Shown here: positions 6,411 through 13,935 of the stretch, piece after piece
Numbering within the stretch: position 1 is the first letter of the stretch
How the letters are laid out: every line of letters starts with the position of its first letter
From: Bordetella parapertussis
GTDB lineage: Bacteria; Pseudomonadota; Gammaproteobacteria; Burkholderiales; SG8-41
Length of the DNA: 20,948 nucleotides
Assembly: GCA_945870465.1 (NCBI GenBank)
Contig: CAMBSS010000067.1
Location: forward strand, 1 to 20,948
Direction: 5' to 3'
Position numbers and translations under genes: made by a program
The notes under the pieces: generated by a model
Told to the model about the DNA's origin: nothing
Databases searched by the model: none
What the model saw: only the letters and a program-made list of their open reading frames with translations

Positions 6411-7112
6411 GTGAAATCCAAATACAAAACAGCATTGATAGTCGGCGCGGGCGACGGCCTGAGCGCATCGGTCGCGCGCGCGTTCGCTGCAGCAGGCATG
6501 CGCATCGCGCTGGCGGCGCGCACGCCGGGTAAGCTCACTGCATTGGCGAAAGAGCTGGACGCGTGCGCGATCGAATGCGACGCGTCAGACCGTGCGCAGG
6601 TCGCAAAAATGTTTGCGCGGGCCGACGAGTTTTTCGGCGCGCCGCCCGATGTGGTCGTTTACAACCCGAGCTTTCGCGTGCGCGGCTCCATCGTCGACGT
6701 CGATGCGGACGCAGTGGCCAAGGCATTGTCCGTTTCCGCATACGGCGGCTTTCTGGTCGCGCAGCTGGCGGCGCAGCGCATGGTGCCGCGCGGCAGCGGG
6801 GCAATACTCTTTACCGGCGCGTCGGCCAGCATCAAGGGCTATCCGCTGTCCGCGGCGTTCGCGATGGGCAAGTTCGCGCTGCGTGGTCTGGCGCAAAGCA
6901 TCGCGCGCGAACTCGCGCCCAAAGGCGTGCACGTCGCGCATTTCGTGATCGACGGCGGCATACGCGGGCCGCGCCATGTCGAGCAGCCCGATGCGCCGGA
7001 TTCGACACTCGACCCCGATGCGATCGCGCGCAGTTATCTGCATGTGCTCGAGCAGGACCGCAGCGCCTGGACGTGGGAGTTGGAACTGCGTCCGTGGGTG
7101 GAAAAATTTTAA
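6411..7112 (+). CDS. SDR-family protein lacking the catalytic tyrosine
   Basis: A 233-residue short-chain dehydrogenase/reductase-like protein, cytoplasmic. The nucleotide-binding loop is VGAGDGLS (11-18), a variant of TGxxxGxG. The family serine region is TGASAS (135-140). Where classical members have YxxxK this protein has FAMGK (150-154): the lysine is kept but the tyrosine is phenylalanine. The rest, FALRGLAQSIAREL...VHVAHFVIDGGI, is normal for the family. Related SDRs with Phe here exist, so it may not be decay. I chose GTG 6411 (MKSKYKTALIVGAG) with GGGGTGG just before it; a TTG at 6396 would add five residues. The gene faces the Bug gene at 7297 convergently, with element C between. 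Substrate unknown; activity as an oxidoreductase is doubtful. Confidence 0.83.
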   Translation: MKSKYKTALIVGAGDGLSASVARAFAAAGMRIALAARTPGKLTALAKELDACAIECDASDRAQVAKMFARADEFFGAPPDVVVYNPSFRVRGSIVDVDADAVAKALSVSAYGGFLVAQLAAQRMVPRGSGAILFTGASASIKGYPLSAAFAMGKFALRGLAQSIARELAPKGVHVAHFVIDGGIRGPRHVEQPDAPDSTLDPDAIARSYLHVLEQDRSAWTWELELRPWVEKF

Positions 7113-7131
7113 AGCTGGAAAGGTTTTTTTA

Positions 7132-7266
7132 ACCGCCGATGGACGCCGATAGTTCACAAACGAACGACTCAAATAAGCTGACGCTTGGCTTTCATTCTCC
7201 TGGCGAGTGACATTTATTTACTTCAACGATCCATCGGCGTTCATCTGCGTTTATCGGTGGTTCCAA
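7132..7266. repeat. Intergenic inverted repeat, CCGCCGATGAACGC type (element C)
   Basis: The left arm AACCGCCGATGGACGCCGAT is at 7132-7151. The right arm at about 7231-7262 reads, reversed, as GGAACCACCGATAAACGCAG followed by ATGAACGCCGATGG. The right boundary TTCCAAATTT matches that of element B. The core between the arms is unrelated to B. The element lies between the convergent genes ending at 7112 and 7297. Confidence 0.7.
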
Positions 7267-7296
7267 ATTTCTTTAGTTCGTAGTTAAAAGGGTCCC

Positions 7297-8262
7297 TCAA
7301 TCGACCTTCGCGCCGGTCGCCGCTATGAGCTTGGCGTACTTGTCGGAATCGGACTTCAGGCGCACCGCGAACTGATCGGGCGTCATGAACAGCGTCTCGA
7401 ACGCTACGCTGTCGTATTTGGCGAGCACGTCGGGATGGTCGAGCGCCTTTTTGATTTCGGCGCTCAGTTTGTCGACGATGGGGCGAGGCGTGCCTGCCGG
7501 CACGAAAGCGGCGACCCAGGCAGTGAATTCATAGCCAGGCACGCCCGCCTCAGCCAGCGTGGGTGTGTCCGCAAGCTGCTTCATGCGCGTCTCCGAAGTC
7601 ACCGCCAGCACGCGGATGCGGTTGCCGCCAAGATGCGGTCTGACGATAGGCATGCTCGCCACCATAGCCTGCAGTTCTCCGCCCGCGAGTCCGATGCCGG
7701 CGGCGTCGCCGCCCTTGTACGGGACATGCGTCATTTTCGTCGCGGTCATGATGTTGAGGTGCGCCATCGCGAGGTGCAGATAGCTGCCGCTGCCGGACGA
7801 GCCGTACAGGATCTGGTTCGGTTTTGCCTTGGCGAGAGCGATCAGTTCTTTCACCGACTTGACCGGCAATGACGGATGCACCATCAGGATGCCGGTCTGC
7901 ACCGTCAGCGGCGTGATGCCGATGAAATCATTGAGCGCGTCGAACGGCAGGTTCTTGTAGAGATGTGCGTTTGAGATATGGCTCGCCGAGGTGACCATCA
8001 CGGTATAGCCGTCAGGCGGGCTCTTGGCAACGTAGGCCGCGCCGATCGTTCCCGAAGCCCCCGCGCGGTTTTCGATTACCACCGGCTGGCCGATGGATTC
8101 GGCGACGCGCTGGAACACGATGCGTCCTGCCGCGTCGTTGGAGCCGCCGGGCCACGGGATCACCACCTTGATGATTTTCGATGGATAAGCTTGGGCGAAG
8201 GCAGCGGATGGCAATAGCGCAGTGCAAAGAATCGGTACGGCCATGCGTAACACCTGTTTCAT
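7297..8262 (-). CDS. Bug-type TTT periplasmic solute receptor
   Basis: A complete Bug/TctC receptor of 321 residues. GGAGGAACA in front of the ATG fixes the start. The signal peptide MKQVLRMAVPILCTALLPSA ends at AFA|QA. The mature part shows YPSKIIKVVIPWPGGSNDA, ENRAGASGTIGAAYVAKS, PPDGYTVMVTSASHISN, YGSSGSGSYLHLAMAHL, MTHVPYKGGDAAGIGLAGG and the end ...KLIAATGAKVD. It begins 28 bp after the stop of the lyase gene on the same strand. It is therefore very probably the last gene of a Bug-lyase-Bug operon and may deliver the substrate of that lyase or a related compound. Confidence 0.93.
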   Translation of the reverse strand: MKQVLRMAVPILCTALLPSAAFAQAYPSKIIKVVIPWPGGSNDAAGRIVFQRVAESIGQPVVIENRAGASGTIGAAYVAKSPPDGYTVMVTSASHISNAHLYKNLPFDALNDFIGITPLTVQTGILMVHPSLPVKSVKELIALAKAKPNQILYGSSGSGSYLHLAMAHLNIMTATKMTHVPYKGGDAAGIGLAGGELQAMVASMPIVRPHLGGNRIRVLAVTSETRMKQLADTPTLAEAGVPGYEFTAWVAAFVPAGTPRPIVDKLSAEIKKALDHPDVLAKYDSVAFETLFMTPDQFAVRLKSDSDKYAKLIAATGAKVD

Positions 8263-8290
8263 TGTTCCTCCGGCAGATTTTGTTATAGGT

Positions 8291-9733
8291 TCAGCCGCCC
8301 GCCAGAGCGGTAAATGTTTTTTCGAGAACAGCCTTGGCGCGCGCGAGATGGTCGTTGTTGTCTTTAAGCACTGCGCGGTCTGCGGCCATTTTATCTTTTT
8401 CGGCTGTCAGCATGCGGTTGACTTCGGCCAGTTGCGGCCCGCCTATGCCTTTGCGTCCGAACACCATATATTCGGCGCTGATGATTTCCCGGAAGTCGGT
8501 TTCGCTCAGCGGGAGCTTTTGTTGAGTATCCGCCGCGTAGATGCGCTCCGCTTCGGCGTAAGGGATCTCGTGCAGCTTGAGGCTCTTGCCGCGGCCGTAG
8601 TCGGTCAGTTGCGAGGCGAAGTGATGGCCGACGCGAAACGGCACCTCCGCGCGCTGCAGCAGCGCGTCGGCGATTTCGGTTGTCGTCGAATAGTCCGCCC
8701 TGACTTCGGCCAGCGCGCGCTCCTTGTTGACGACAATGCCGTCGATGATCTGCTGGAACAGTTTGAAGACCTGCAGCGCCCGCGCGCACGGCACCGGGTC
8801 GTACATGCGGTAGTCGAACATGCCGATGCGCGTGTTGTGCGCGACGAGAAATACGGTGTGCATGTCGCCGACCATGATGCTCGCCTGTGCGCGCAGTTGT
8901 TCGAGCGCTGCCGGATTGCGCTTCTGCGGCATGATGCTGCTGGTGCCAGTGAGTGCTCCCGTCGTCAGCATGAACCACGGCACCGGTTCCGCGTACTGCG
9001 CGTGGATGTCCTCGGCGAACTGCCCGAGCTGGACTGCGGCTATGCTCAATGCGCCGGCAACTTCCAGCGCGCTGTCGACGGGCGCAAGATGGTTGGCATC
9101 GAAGGCGTTCTCGACCAGGCCTTTGAATCCGAGCAGCACCGCGAGATGCTGGCGGTCGAGCGGAAAGCTCGAAGTGGCAAGTGCTGCGGCGCCGAGTGGA
9201 TTTTGATTCACGCGTTGGTACACCTGCAGCAGGCGTTCAGTCTGCCGGCCCAGCATCGCCGCGAGTGCCAGCAGGTAATGCGCGAAGGTCGTGGGCTGCG
9301 CCTGCACGCCGTGGGTATAAGCGGGAATGATGGTTTCGGTATGCCTGGTGGCAAGCGCAAGCAGTTTTTCGCGCGCGGCCACCAGCGCGTCGATTTCCTG
9401 CAGCAGCCCGTCGCGCAGGTTCATGCGCGCAATGGTCGATGCGATGTCCTGGCGGCTGCGTCCGCTGTGCAGGCGCGAAGCCTCGGCGCCTGCAGCCGCA
9501 ATCAGCCGCGGCTCGTAATCGAGGTAATCGGCCGACCGCAGCGGCGATGTCTGGCGCTGCGCGATGACCTGCACGATGCCCGCCGCGATTTTGCGGGCGA
9601 GCGCAGTGGGCACTATGCGCGTCTTGTCGAGCATGACGACGGACGCCTTGTTGATTTCGTCGAGGAATTCGACCGAGCGTCCGCCGTTGCGAAAGACTTC
9701 GTTGATATCCAGTGCAGTGGTGGTGCCGCTCAT
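8291..9733 (-). CDS. Argininosuccinate lyase / fumarase-superfamily lyase
   Basis: A 480-residue enzyme of the aspartase/fumarase superfamily, nearest to argininosuccinate lyases. These cleave a C-N bond by beta-elimination and release fumarate, and act as cytoplasmic homotetramers. Visible motifs: HSGRSRQD (89-96), THGVQAQP (from T140, H141 being the likely acid/base residue), and the signature loop GTSSIMPQKRN (263-273). Normal signatures read GSSxM; here the glycine at 264 is Thr while the serines, Met268, Lys271 and Asn273 remain. Start: ATG 9733 is preceded by AGGAG; the open frame runs further upstream without a ribosome site. It lies between two Bug receptor genes on one strand, which points to catabolism of an imported amino-dicarboxylate rather than arginine synthesis. 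That function is inference. Confidence 0.87.
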   Translation of the reverse strand: MSGTTTALDINEVFRNGGRSVEFLDEINKASVVMLDKTRIVPTALARKIAAGIVQVIAQRQTSPLRSADYLDYEPRLIAAAGAEASRLHSGRSRQDIASTIARMNLRDGLLQEIDALVAAREKLLALATRHTETIIPAYTHGVQAQPTTFAHYLLALAAMLGRQTERLLQVYQRVNQNPLGAAALATSSFPLDRQHLAVLLGFKGLVENAFDANHLAPVDSALEVAGALSIAAVQLGQFAEDIHAQYAEPVPWFMLTTGALTGTSSIMPQKRNPAALEQLRAQASIMVGDMHTVFLVAHNTRIGMFDYRMYDPVPCARALQVFKLFQQIIDGIVVNKERALAEVRADYSTTTEIADALLQRAEVPFRVGHHFASQLTDYGRGKSLKLHEIPYAEAERIYAADTQQKLPLSETDFREIISAEYMVFGRKGIGGPQLAEVNRMLTAEKDKMAADRAVLKDNNDHLARAKAVLEKTFTALAGG

Positions 9734-9810
9734 AGCTTGCTTTCTCCTGAACTGCCATTCATATCGCGCGCCCTTTGGGCCAGGCTGGCCCGTCAACGGC
9801 AGCTTGCGGA

Positions 9811-10785
9811 TCAGTACAACTTTATTCTTAACTGCTGGGCCTGTTTCTCGGCCTCGATATAGTCTTTCGCGAACTGCGCCTTGTATTCGTCAGGCGTCAT
9901 GCGCTCGCCCGGTTCACTGCCGTCGGCGGCGAGTTTTTGCGCCATGGCCGGTGCGTTCATGCCTTCGGTCACCACGCGGTTGATGGCAAGAATGATCGAC
10001 CGCGGCGTGCCGGCCGGGGCGAAGAGATTGTAGCTGTTGACGATCTTGAAACCCGGCAGGCCGGCTTCGGCGACTGTCGGCAGATCCGGAAAAGCCGCCA
10101 CGCGCTTGAGCCCCATTACGGCGATCGCGCGCACCTTGCCGGTCTTCATTGCCGCGCTGGCGGAAATCGCGCTTGCAGGCACCATGTGTATCTCGCCCGA
10201 CATGGCGCCGACCAGGGCGGGGGCGGTCCCCTTGTACGGCACGTGCACGAAGTTCGCGCCCGTCAGCACGGCCAGGCGCTCCATGCCGAGATGAACGGTG
10301 GTGCCGATGCCCGAACTGCCGTAGCTCAACTGTTTTGTTTTCGCATAGGCGATCAGGTCTTTCACCGACTTGACCGGTAGCGACGGCTCGACCACCAGCA
10401 CATAAGGTTGCGTTGTCATGACCCCGATGGGCTCGAGTGCTTTGCGTATGTCGAACGTCACGCGCTTCAAAGCGCCCAGCAACATCAGCGTGTCGGTCGC
10501 GCTGAGTATGGTGTAGCCGTCGGGCGGCGCCTGCGCGCCGAGTTCGGCGGCGATGACAGTGCCGCCACCGGACCGGTTATCCACGACGACGGTCTGTCCC
10601 CAGCGGTCGCTCAGCATCTGGGCAGCGGCGCGGGTGATCGCGTCGTTGCCGGCGCCAGGCGCCACACCCACGATCAGGCGGATCGGCCGCAGCGGGTACT
10701 CGGCGGGCTTGTCCTGCGCGTGTCCGCAGACGGCCGCGCATGCAAGGACGGCAAAGCCAAGAACGGGAACCGTGAGTAAGCGCAA
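9811..10785 (-). CDS. Bug-type TTT periplasmic solute receptor (TTG start)
   Basis: A 324-residue Bug/TctC receptor. The frame is open far upstream, but that part is only the reverse of the plus-strand ThDP enzyme and is not coding. The best start is TTG 10785 with AGGTGG just before it, giving the signal MRLLTVPVLGFAVLACAAV ending at GHAQ|D. Family marks are YPLRPIRLIVGVAPGAGNDA, DNRSGGGTVIAAELGAQA, PPDGYTILSATDT, YGSSGIGTTVHLGMERL, FVHVPYKGTAPALVGAMSG, FPDLPTVAEAGLPGFKI and a tail ending in LRIKLY. It is followed after 77 bp by the lyase gene and is probably the first gene of that operon. Its start faces the ThDP enzyme across a 174-bp divergent promoter region. Ligand unknown. Confidence 0.9.
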   Translation of the reverse strand: MRLLTVPVLGFAVLACAAVCGHAQDKPAEYPLRPIRLIVGVAPGAGNDAITRAAAQMLSDRWGQTVVVDNRSGGGTVIAAELGAQAPPDGYTILSATDTLMLLGALKRVTFDIRKALEPIGVMTTQPYVLVVEPSLPVKSVKDLIAYAKTKQLSYGSSGIGTTVHLGMERLAVLTGANFVHVPYKGTAPALVGAMSGEIHMVPASAISASAAMKTGKVRAIAVMGLKRVAAFPDLPTVAEAGLPGFKIVNSYNLFAPAGTPRSIILAINRVVTEGMNAPAMAQKLAADGSEPGERMTPDEYKAQFAKDYIEAEKQAQQLRIKLY

Positions 10786-10959
10786 TTTCCACCTCGCTTG
10801 CGGCACAAACAGGGATGCCGCCCATTTTATGATGCGGCGCCGGGTTATTGTAATTTTCGTCGTGTCCCTGGCCGCGCCGTCATGGCAGTGCGCATCGATT
10901 GAGGCTACCATTGCAGTCTCGTTGCAGCCAGAATAATCCGGAAGAGGAGAAGTGCAGTA

Positions 10960-12636
10960 ATGGATTCCACCGAAAAAAATGCGGTCAAAACAGTCACCGG
11001 CGCCCGCGCGCTGGTCGATGCCCTGCTGCGCGAAGGCGTCGACCACGTGTTCGGCATTCCCGGCACGCAGAACCTCGCGATCCTCGATGCGCTGCGCGAA
11101 ACGCCGCAGATCCGCTTCATCCTGACGCGCCACGAGCAGGGCGCGGCGTTCATGGCTTACGGTTTTGCGCGTGCCGGAATGCGTCCCGCCGTGGTCACGG
11201 CAACCGAGGGGCCCGGCGTTACCAATCTTGCGACTGCCATCGGCGCGGCGTATCGCGGCCTGGTGCCGGTCATCAGCATCTGCGGCGTGCAGGAAAGCGT
11301 CATGCGCGAGCGCGACGCGACGCAGGACATGGACCAGGTCACGTTCATGCGTCCGCTTACCAAGTGGGCTTACAGCATTCCCAACGTGGAAAAGGTGCAG
11401 GAGTCGGTGCGCCGGGCATTCCGCGTCGCGTTGACCGAACCGCAGGGGCCGACACATATCGAAGCCGCGAGCGAAGTCCTGCTCGAGCAGACCGCCGTGG
11501 AAGCCATCGCGCCCGCCGCTTACCGCAACATGGTATTGCCGTCGTGCAGCAGCGAGCAGCTCGATCAGGTGTACGCGTTGCTCGCCAGTGCGCAAAGACC
11601 GGTGTTCGTCGTCGGCCGCGGCGTCATCAGCGAAAAAGCGGTTGCCGCGATGGCGCAGCTCGCGGACAGCACCGGCATCCCGGTCGGCGCGCTGCAGTAT
11701 TCGCCCGACGCGTTTCCTTCATCCCACGCGCTCGCACTCGGGCCGCTGGGCCGCAACGGTTTCGGCAGCGCCAACCGCATCGTGCCCAAGGCCGACGTCA
11801 TCATCGCGATCGGCGCGCACATCGACGTGTTCTCAACCATGCACAAGTACGGCGTGTTCAGCAAAGACGCGAAGCTGGTGCATCACAGCGCAGCACCCGG
11901 CCAGATCGGCATCGTGTTCCCGGTCGCTCTCGGCGTCACGGGCTCGGTGCAAAGCTTCATCGCGGGCCTGAGCGCGCGCGCCGCCAAAGGCAATCTCAAA
12001 AAATCGTGGGTCGATGTGCCGAAAGCGCGCGCCGAGTGGGAAACCGAACTGCAGGGTTTGGTGAAGCACGATGCGGAACCGATACAGTCGCAGTTCGTCG
12101 CTCACATGATACGCAAGGTGCTACCGAAAGACGGTCTGCTGGTGGTCGATGCCGGCAACGGCGGCAAGCACGTGCGCAGTTACTTCAAGAGCTACGAGCC
12201 CGGCACGTTTTTCTGCATCGATGACTGGGCGTCGGTCGGCGGCTCATTCCCGATCGCGCTCGGCGCCAAGCTCGCGCGGCCGGACCGACCCGTGCTCTGT
12301 GCATCGGGCGACATGGGCGCGATGTGCAACATCGGCGAACTCGAAACCGCGATGCGCGAAAAAATTCCCGTCGTTTACGTCGTGTTCAACGACCAGGGCC
12401 TGGGCAACGAGCGCGCGTTCCAGAACGAGCATTACGGCGGGCGCTTTTACGCGGTGGATTACAACAATCCGGATTTCGGCGCGCTGGCAAAAGTCTTCGG
12501 CGCGCACGGTGAACACGTCACGCGTCCCGGCGACCTCGAAGGCGCGTTGCAGCGTGCATTCGCGAGCGGCAAGCCAGCCATCGTCGACGTCATGATCGAC
12601 CAGCACACGCTGGCGCCGGTGGTGTTCAAGCAGTAA
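10960..12636 (+). CDS. ThDP-dependent acetolactate-synthase-like enzyme
   Basis: A 558-residue thiamine-diphosphate enzyme of the acetolactate synthase / benzoylformate decarboxylase group, cytoplasmic. Domains in order: PYR domain (about 10-175) with the ThDP-activating glutamate Glu59 in TRHEQGAA and ATEGPGVTN; the central domain (about 195-335); and the PP domain (about 370-545). The metal/diphosphate motif reads GDM (450-452), about 24 residues, NDQG (477-480). Canonical members have GDG, so the third glycine is Met, while Asp451 and Asn477 remain. No regulatory small subunit lies nearby, so it is more likely a catabolic decarboxylase or carboligase of a 2-oxo acid than a branched-chain amino-acid enzyme. 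GAGGAG is about 10 nt before the ATG. An MFS transporter gene follows 56 bp later. Confidence 0.88.
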   Translation: MDSTEKNAVKTVTGARALVDALLREGVDHVFGIPGTQNLAILDALRETPQIRFILTRHEQGAAFMAYGFARAGMRPAVVTATEGPGVTNLATAIGAAYRGLVPVISICGVQESVMRERDATQDMDQVTFMRPLTKWAYSIPNVEKVQESVRRAFRVALTEPQGPTHIEAASEVLLEQTAVEAIAPAAYRNMVLPSCSSEQLDQVYALLASAQRPVFVVGRGVISEKAVAAMAQLADSTGIPVGALQYSPDAFPSSHALALGPLGRNGFGSANRIVPKADVIIAIGAHIDVFSTMHKYGVFSKDAKLVHHSAAPGQIGIVFPVALGVTGSVQSFIAGLSARAAKGNLKKSWVDVPKARAEWETELQGLVKHDAEPIQSQFVAHMIRKVLPKDGLLVVDAGNGGKHVRSYFKSYEPGTFFCIDDWASVGGSFPIALGAKLARPDRPVLCASGDMGAMCNIGELETAMREKIPVVYVVFNDQGLGNERAFQNEHYGGRFYAVDYNNPDFGALAKVFGAHGEHVTRPGDLEGALQRAFASGKPAIVDVMIDQHTLAPVVFKQ

Positions 12637-12665
12637 GAAACGCGCCGCGGGCCAGTACCCTGTCC

Positions 12666-12684
12666 GCCGGGCGCGCTGCCCGGC
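12666..12684 (+). other. Hairpin adjoining the ribosome site of the MFS gene
   Basis: GCCGGGC, a 5-nt loop and GCCCGGC form a perfect 7-bp GC stem. It ends one base before AGGAAA, the Shine-Dalgarno of the next gene. It has no T-run, so it is not a terminator. It could damp translation or protect the message of the transporter. Confidence 0.45.
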
Positions 12685-12692
12685 AGGAAAGC

Positions 12693-13931
12693 ATGCACAT
12701 GTCGATTCATTCTTTGTCCGGCGCGCGCCTCGTCGCGGTGGTCTGCGCGGCCCAGGTGCTGGTGCAGATCGGTGCATTCTTCTGGCCGGCGCTGCTGCCG
12801 GGCATGATTCCATTGTGGGGACTGACCAACAGCGAGGCCGGCTGGATCACCGCGATTTTTTACGGCGCCTACCTGCTCGCGGTGCCTATTCTGGTGACGC
12901 TCACCGACCGCATCGACGCCAAGCTGGTTTACCTGTTTGGTGTCGGCTGCACGGTTGCCGGTCATCTGCTGTTCGGTCTCTATGCCGACGGCTTCTGGCC
13001 GGCCATGGCGACGCGCGCGCTGACCGGCATCGGCTGGGCCGGCACCTATATGACAGGGCTCAAGCTGCTCGCCGATCAGGTCGACGCCAAGCTCATGTCG
13101 CGCGCGGTGACCGGACACGCCGCGAGCATCGGCATTTCGGGGGCGCTGTCATTCTCGTGCGCCGATCTGCTCGCGCACTATTACGGTTGGCAGTCCGCAT
13201 TCCTGGTCGCGGCACTCGGTGCGGCCGCGGCGTGGCTGGTGGTGGCGCTGGCGGTGCCGCGCCGGAAAACTCCGCTGGCCAAACCCGCCGATGGTGCTGC
13301 GTTGTTCGATTTCCGACCGGTTCTGCGCAATCGTTCGGCGATGGCTTATGCGCTTGCGTACTGCGTGCATACGCTCGAGATGAGCGCGCTGCGCGGCTGG
13401 GCAGTGGCATTCCTTGCGTTCGTTGCAATCGGTGCCGGCGGCACGCCGCTGTCGCCTGCAATGGTCGTCACCGGGCTCGGTCTCATCGGCGCGGTCGCCA
13501 GCGTCATCGGCAACGAAGCGGCGATACGCCTGGGCCGGCGCAAGCTCATTTGTTTTGCCATGCTCGCGTCCATCGTGGTCGGCGGCAGCCTGGGATTTCT
13601 CGGCACTGCGTCGTATCCGGTTGCCGTCGCGTTGCTGTTGATCTACGGGTTTGTCGTGTGGCTCGACTCGTCGTCGCTGACGGCGGGCGCGGCAGGCACC
13701 GCCGAGCCCGCGCGCCGCGGCGCCACCCTGGCGGTGCATTCGATGCTCGGTTATGCCGGCGGTTTCGTCGGTCCGCTCATGATCGGCTGGATACTCGACC
13801 TGGCCGGCGGCATGTCGCGTTTGGCGTGGGGCGCGGCGTTTCTCGCGGTGGCCGCGCTGGTGCTGCTGGAACTGGTGGTGTTCTGGCTGATGCGTCCGCG
13901 CGAACTGGCGGGTGATCGCGGCGCGGGTTGA
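12693..13931 (+). CDS. Major facilitator superfamily transporter
   Basis: A 412-residue inner-membrane protein with about twelve hydrophobic segments in two halves, typical of MFS secondary carriers. Examples are AVVCAAQVLVQIGAFFWPAL near the N-terminus, WITAIFYGAYLLAVPILVTL, and WGAAFLAVAALVLLELVVFW at the end. Between helices 2 and 3 lies LTDRIDAKLVYLFG, the spot of the MFS loop motif (GxxxDRxGRK-like, with D-R kept). A charged loop with RRKTPLAKP separates the halves. AGGAAA is a short distance before the ATG at 12693; an ATG at 12699 is an alternative. Placed just behind the ThDP enzyme, it probably moves that enzyme's substrate, product or a related organic acid; direction and cargo cannot be told. 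It ends 4 bp from the convergent methyltransferase-like gene. Confidence 0.88.
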   Translation: MHMSIHSLSGARLVAVVCAAQVLVQIGAFFWPALLPGMIPLWGLTNSEAGWITAIFYGAYLLAVPILVTLTDRIDAKLVYLFGVGCTVAGHLLFGLYADGFWPAMATRALTGIGWAGTYMTGLKLLADQVDAKLMSRAVTGHAASIGISGALSFSCADLLAHYYGWQSAFLVAALGAAAAWLVVALAVPRRKTPLAKPADGAALFDFRPVLRNRSAMAYALAYCVHTLEMSALRGWAVAFLAFVAIGAGGTPLSPAMVVTGLGLIGAVASVIGNEAAIRLGRRKLICFAMLASIVVGGSLGFLGTASYPVAVALLLIYGFVVWLDSSSLTAGAAGTAEPARRGATLAVHSMLGYAGGFVGPLMIGWILDLAGGMSRLAWGAAFLAVAALVLLELVVFWLMRPRELAGDRGAG

Positions 13932-13935
13932 ACTG

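Noticed and set aside
8222..9862. A 546-residue plus-strand open frame across the lyase gene
   Set aside because: Its composition (rich in Arg, His and Gln, no recognisable domain) is that of an antisense shadow in GC-rich DNA. The minus strand encodes a well-defined lyase.
10786..11595. A long minus-strand frame joined to the Bug gene that ends at 9811
   Set aside because: It is only the reverse complement of the clearly coding ThDP enzyme plus the divergent promoter region. The Bug protein with a signal peptide starts at the TTG at 10785.
10899..12224. A 441-residue plus-strand frame overlapping the ThDP enzyme
   Set aside because: Arg/Ala-rich shifted reading with no homology that I recognise. 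The frame from 10960 carries all ThDP motifs.
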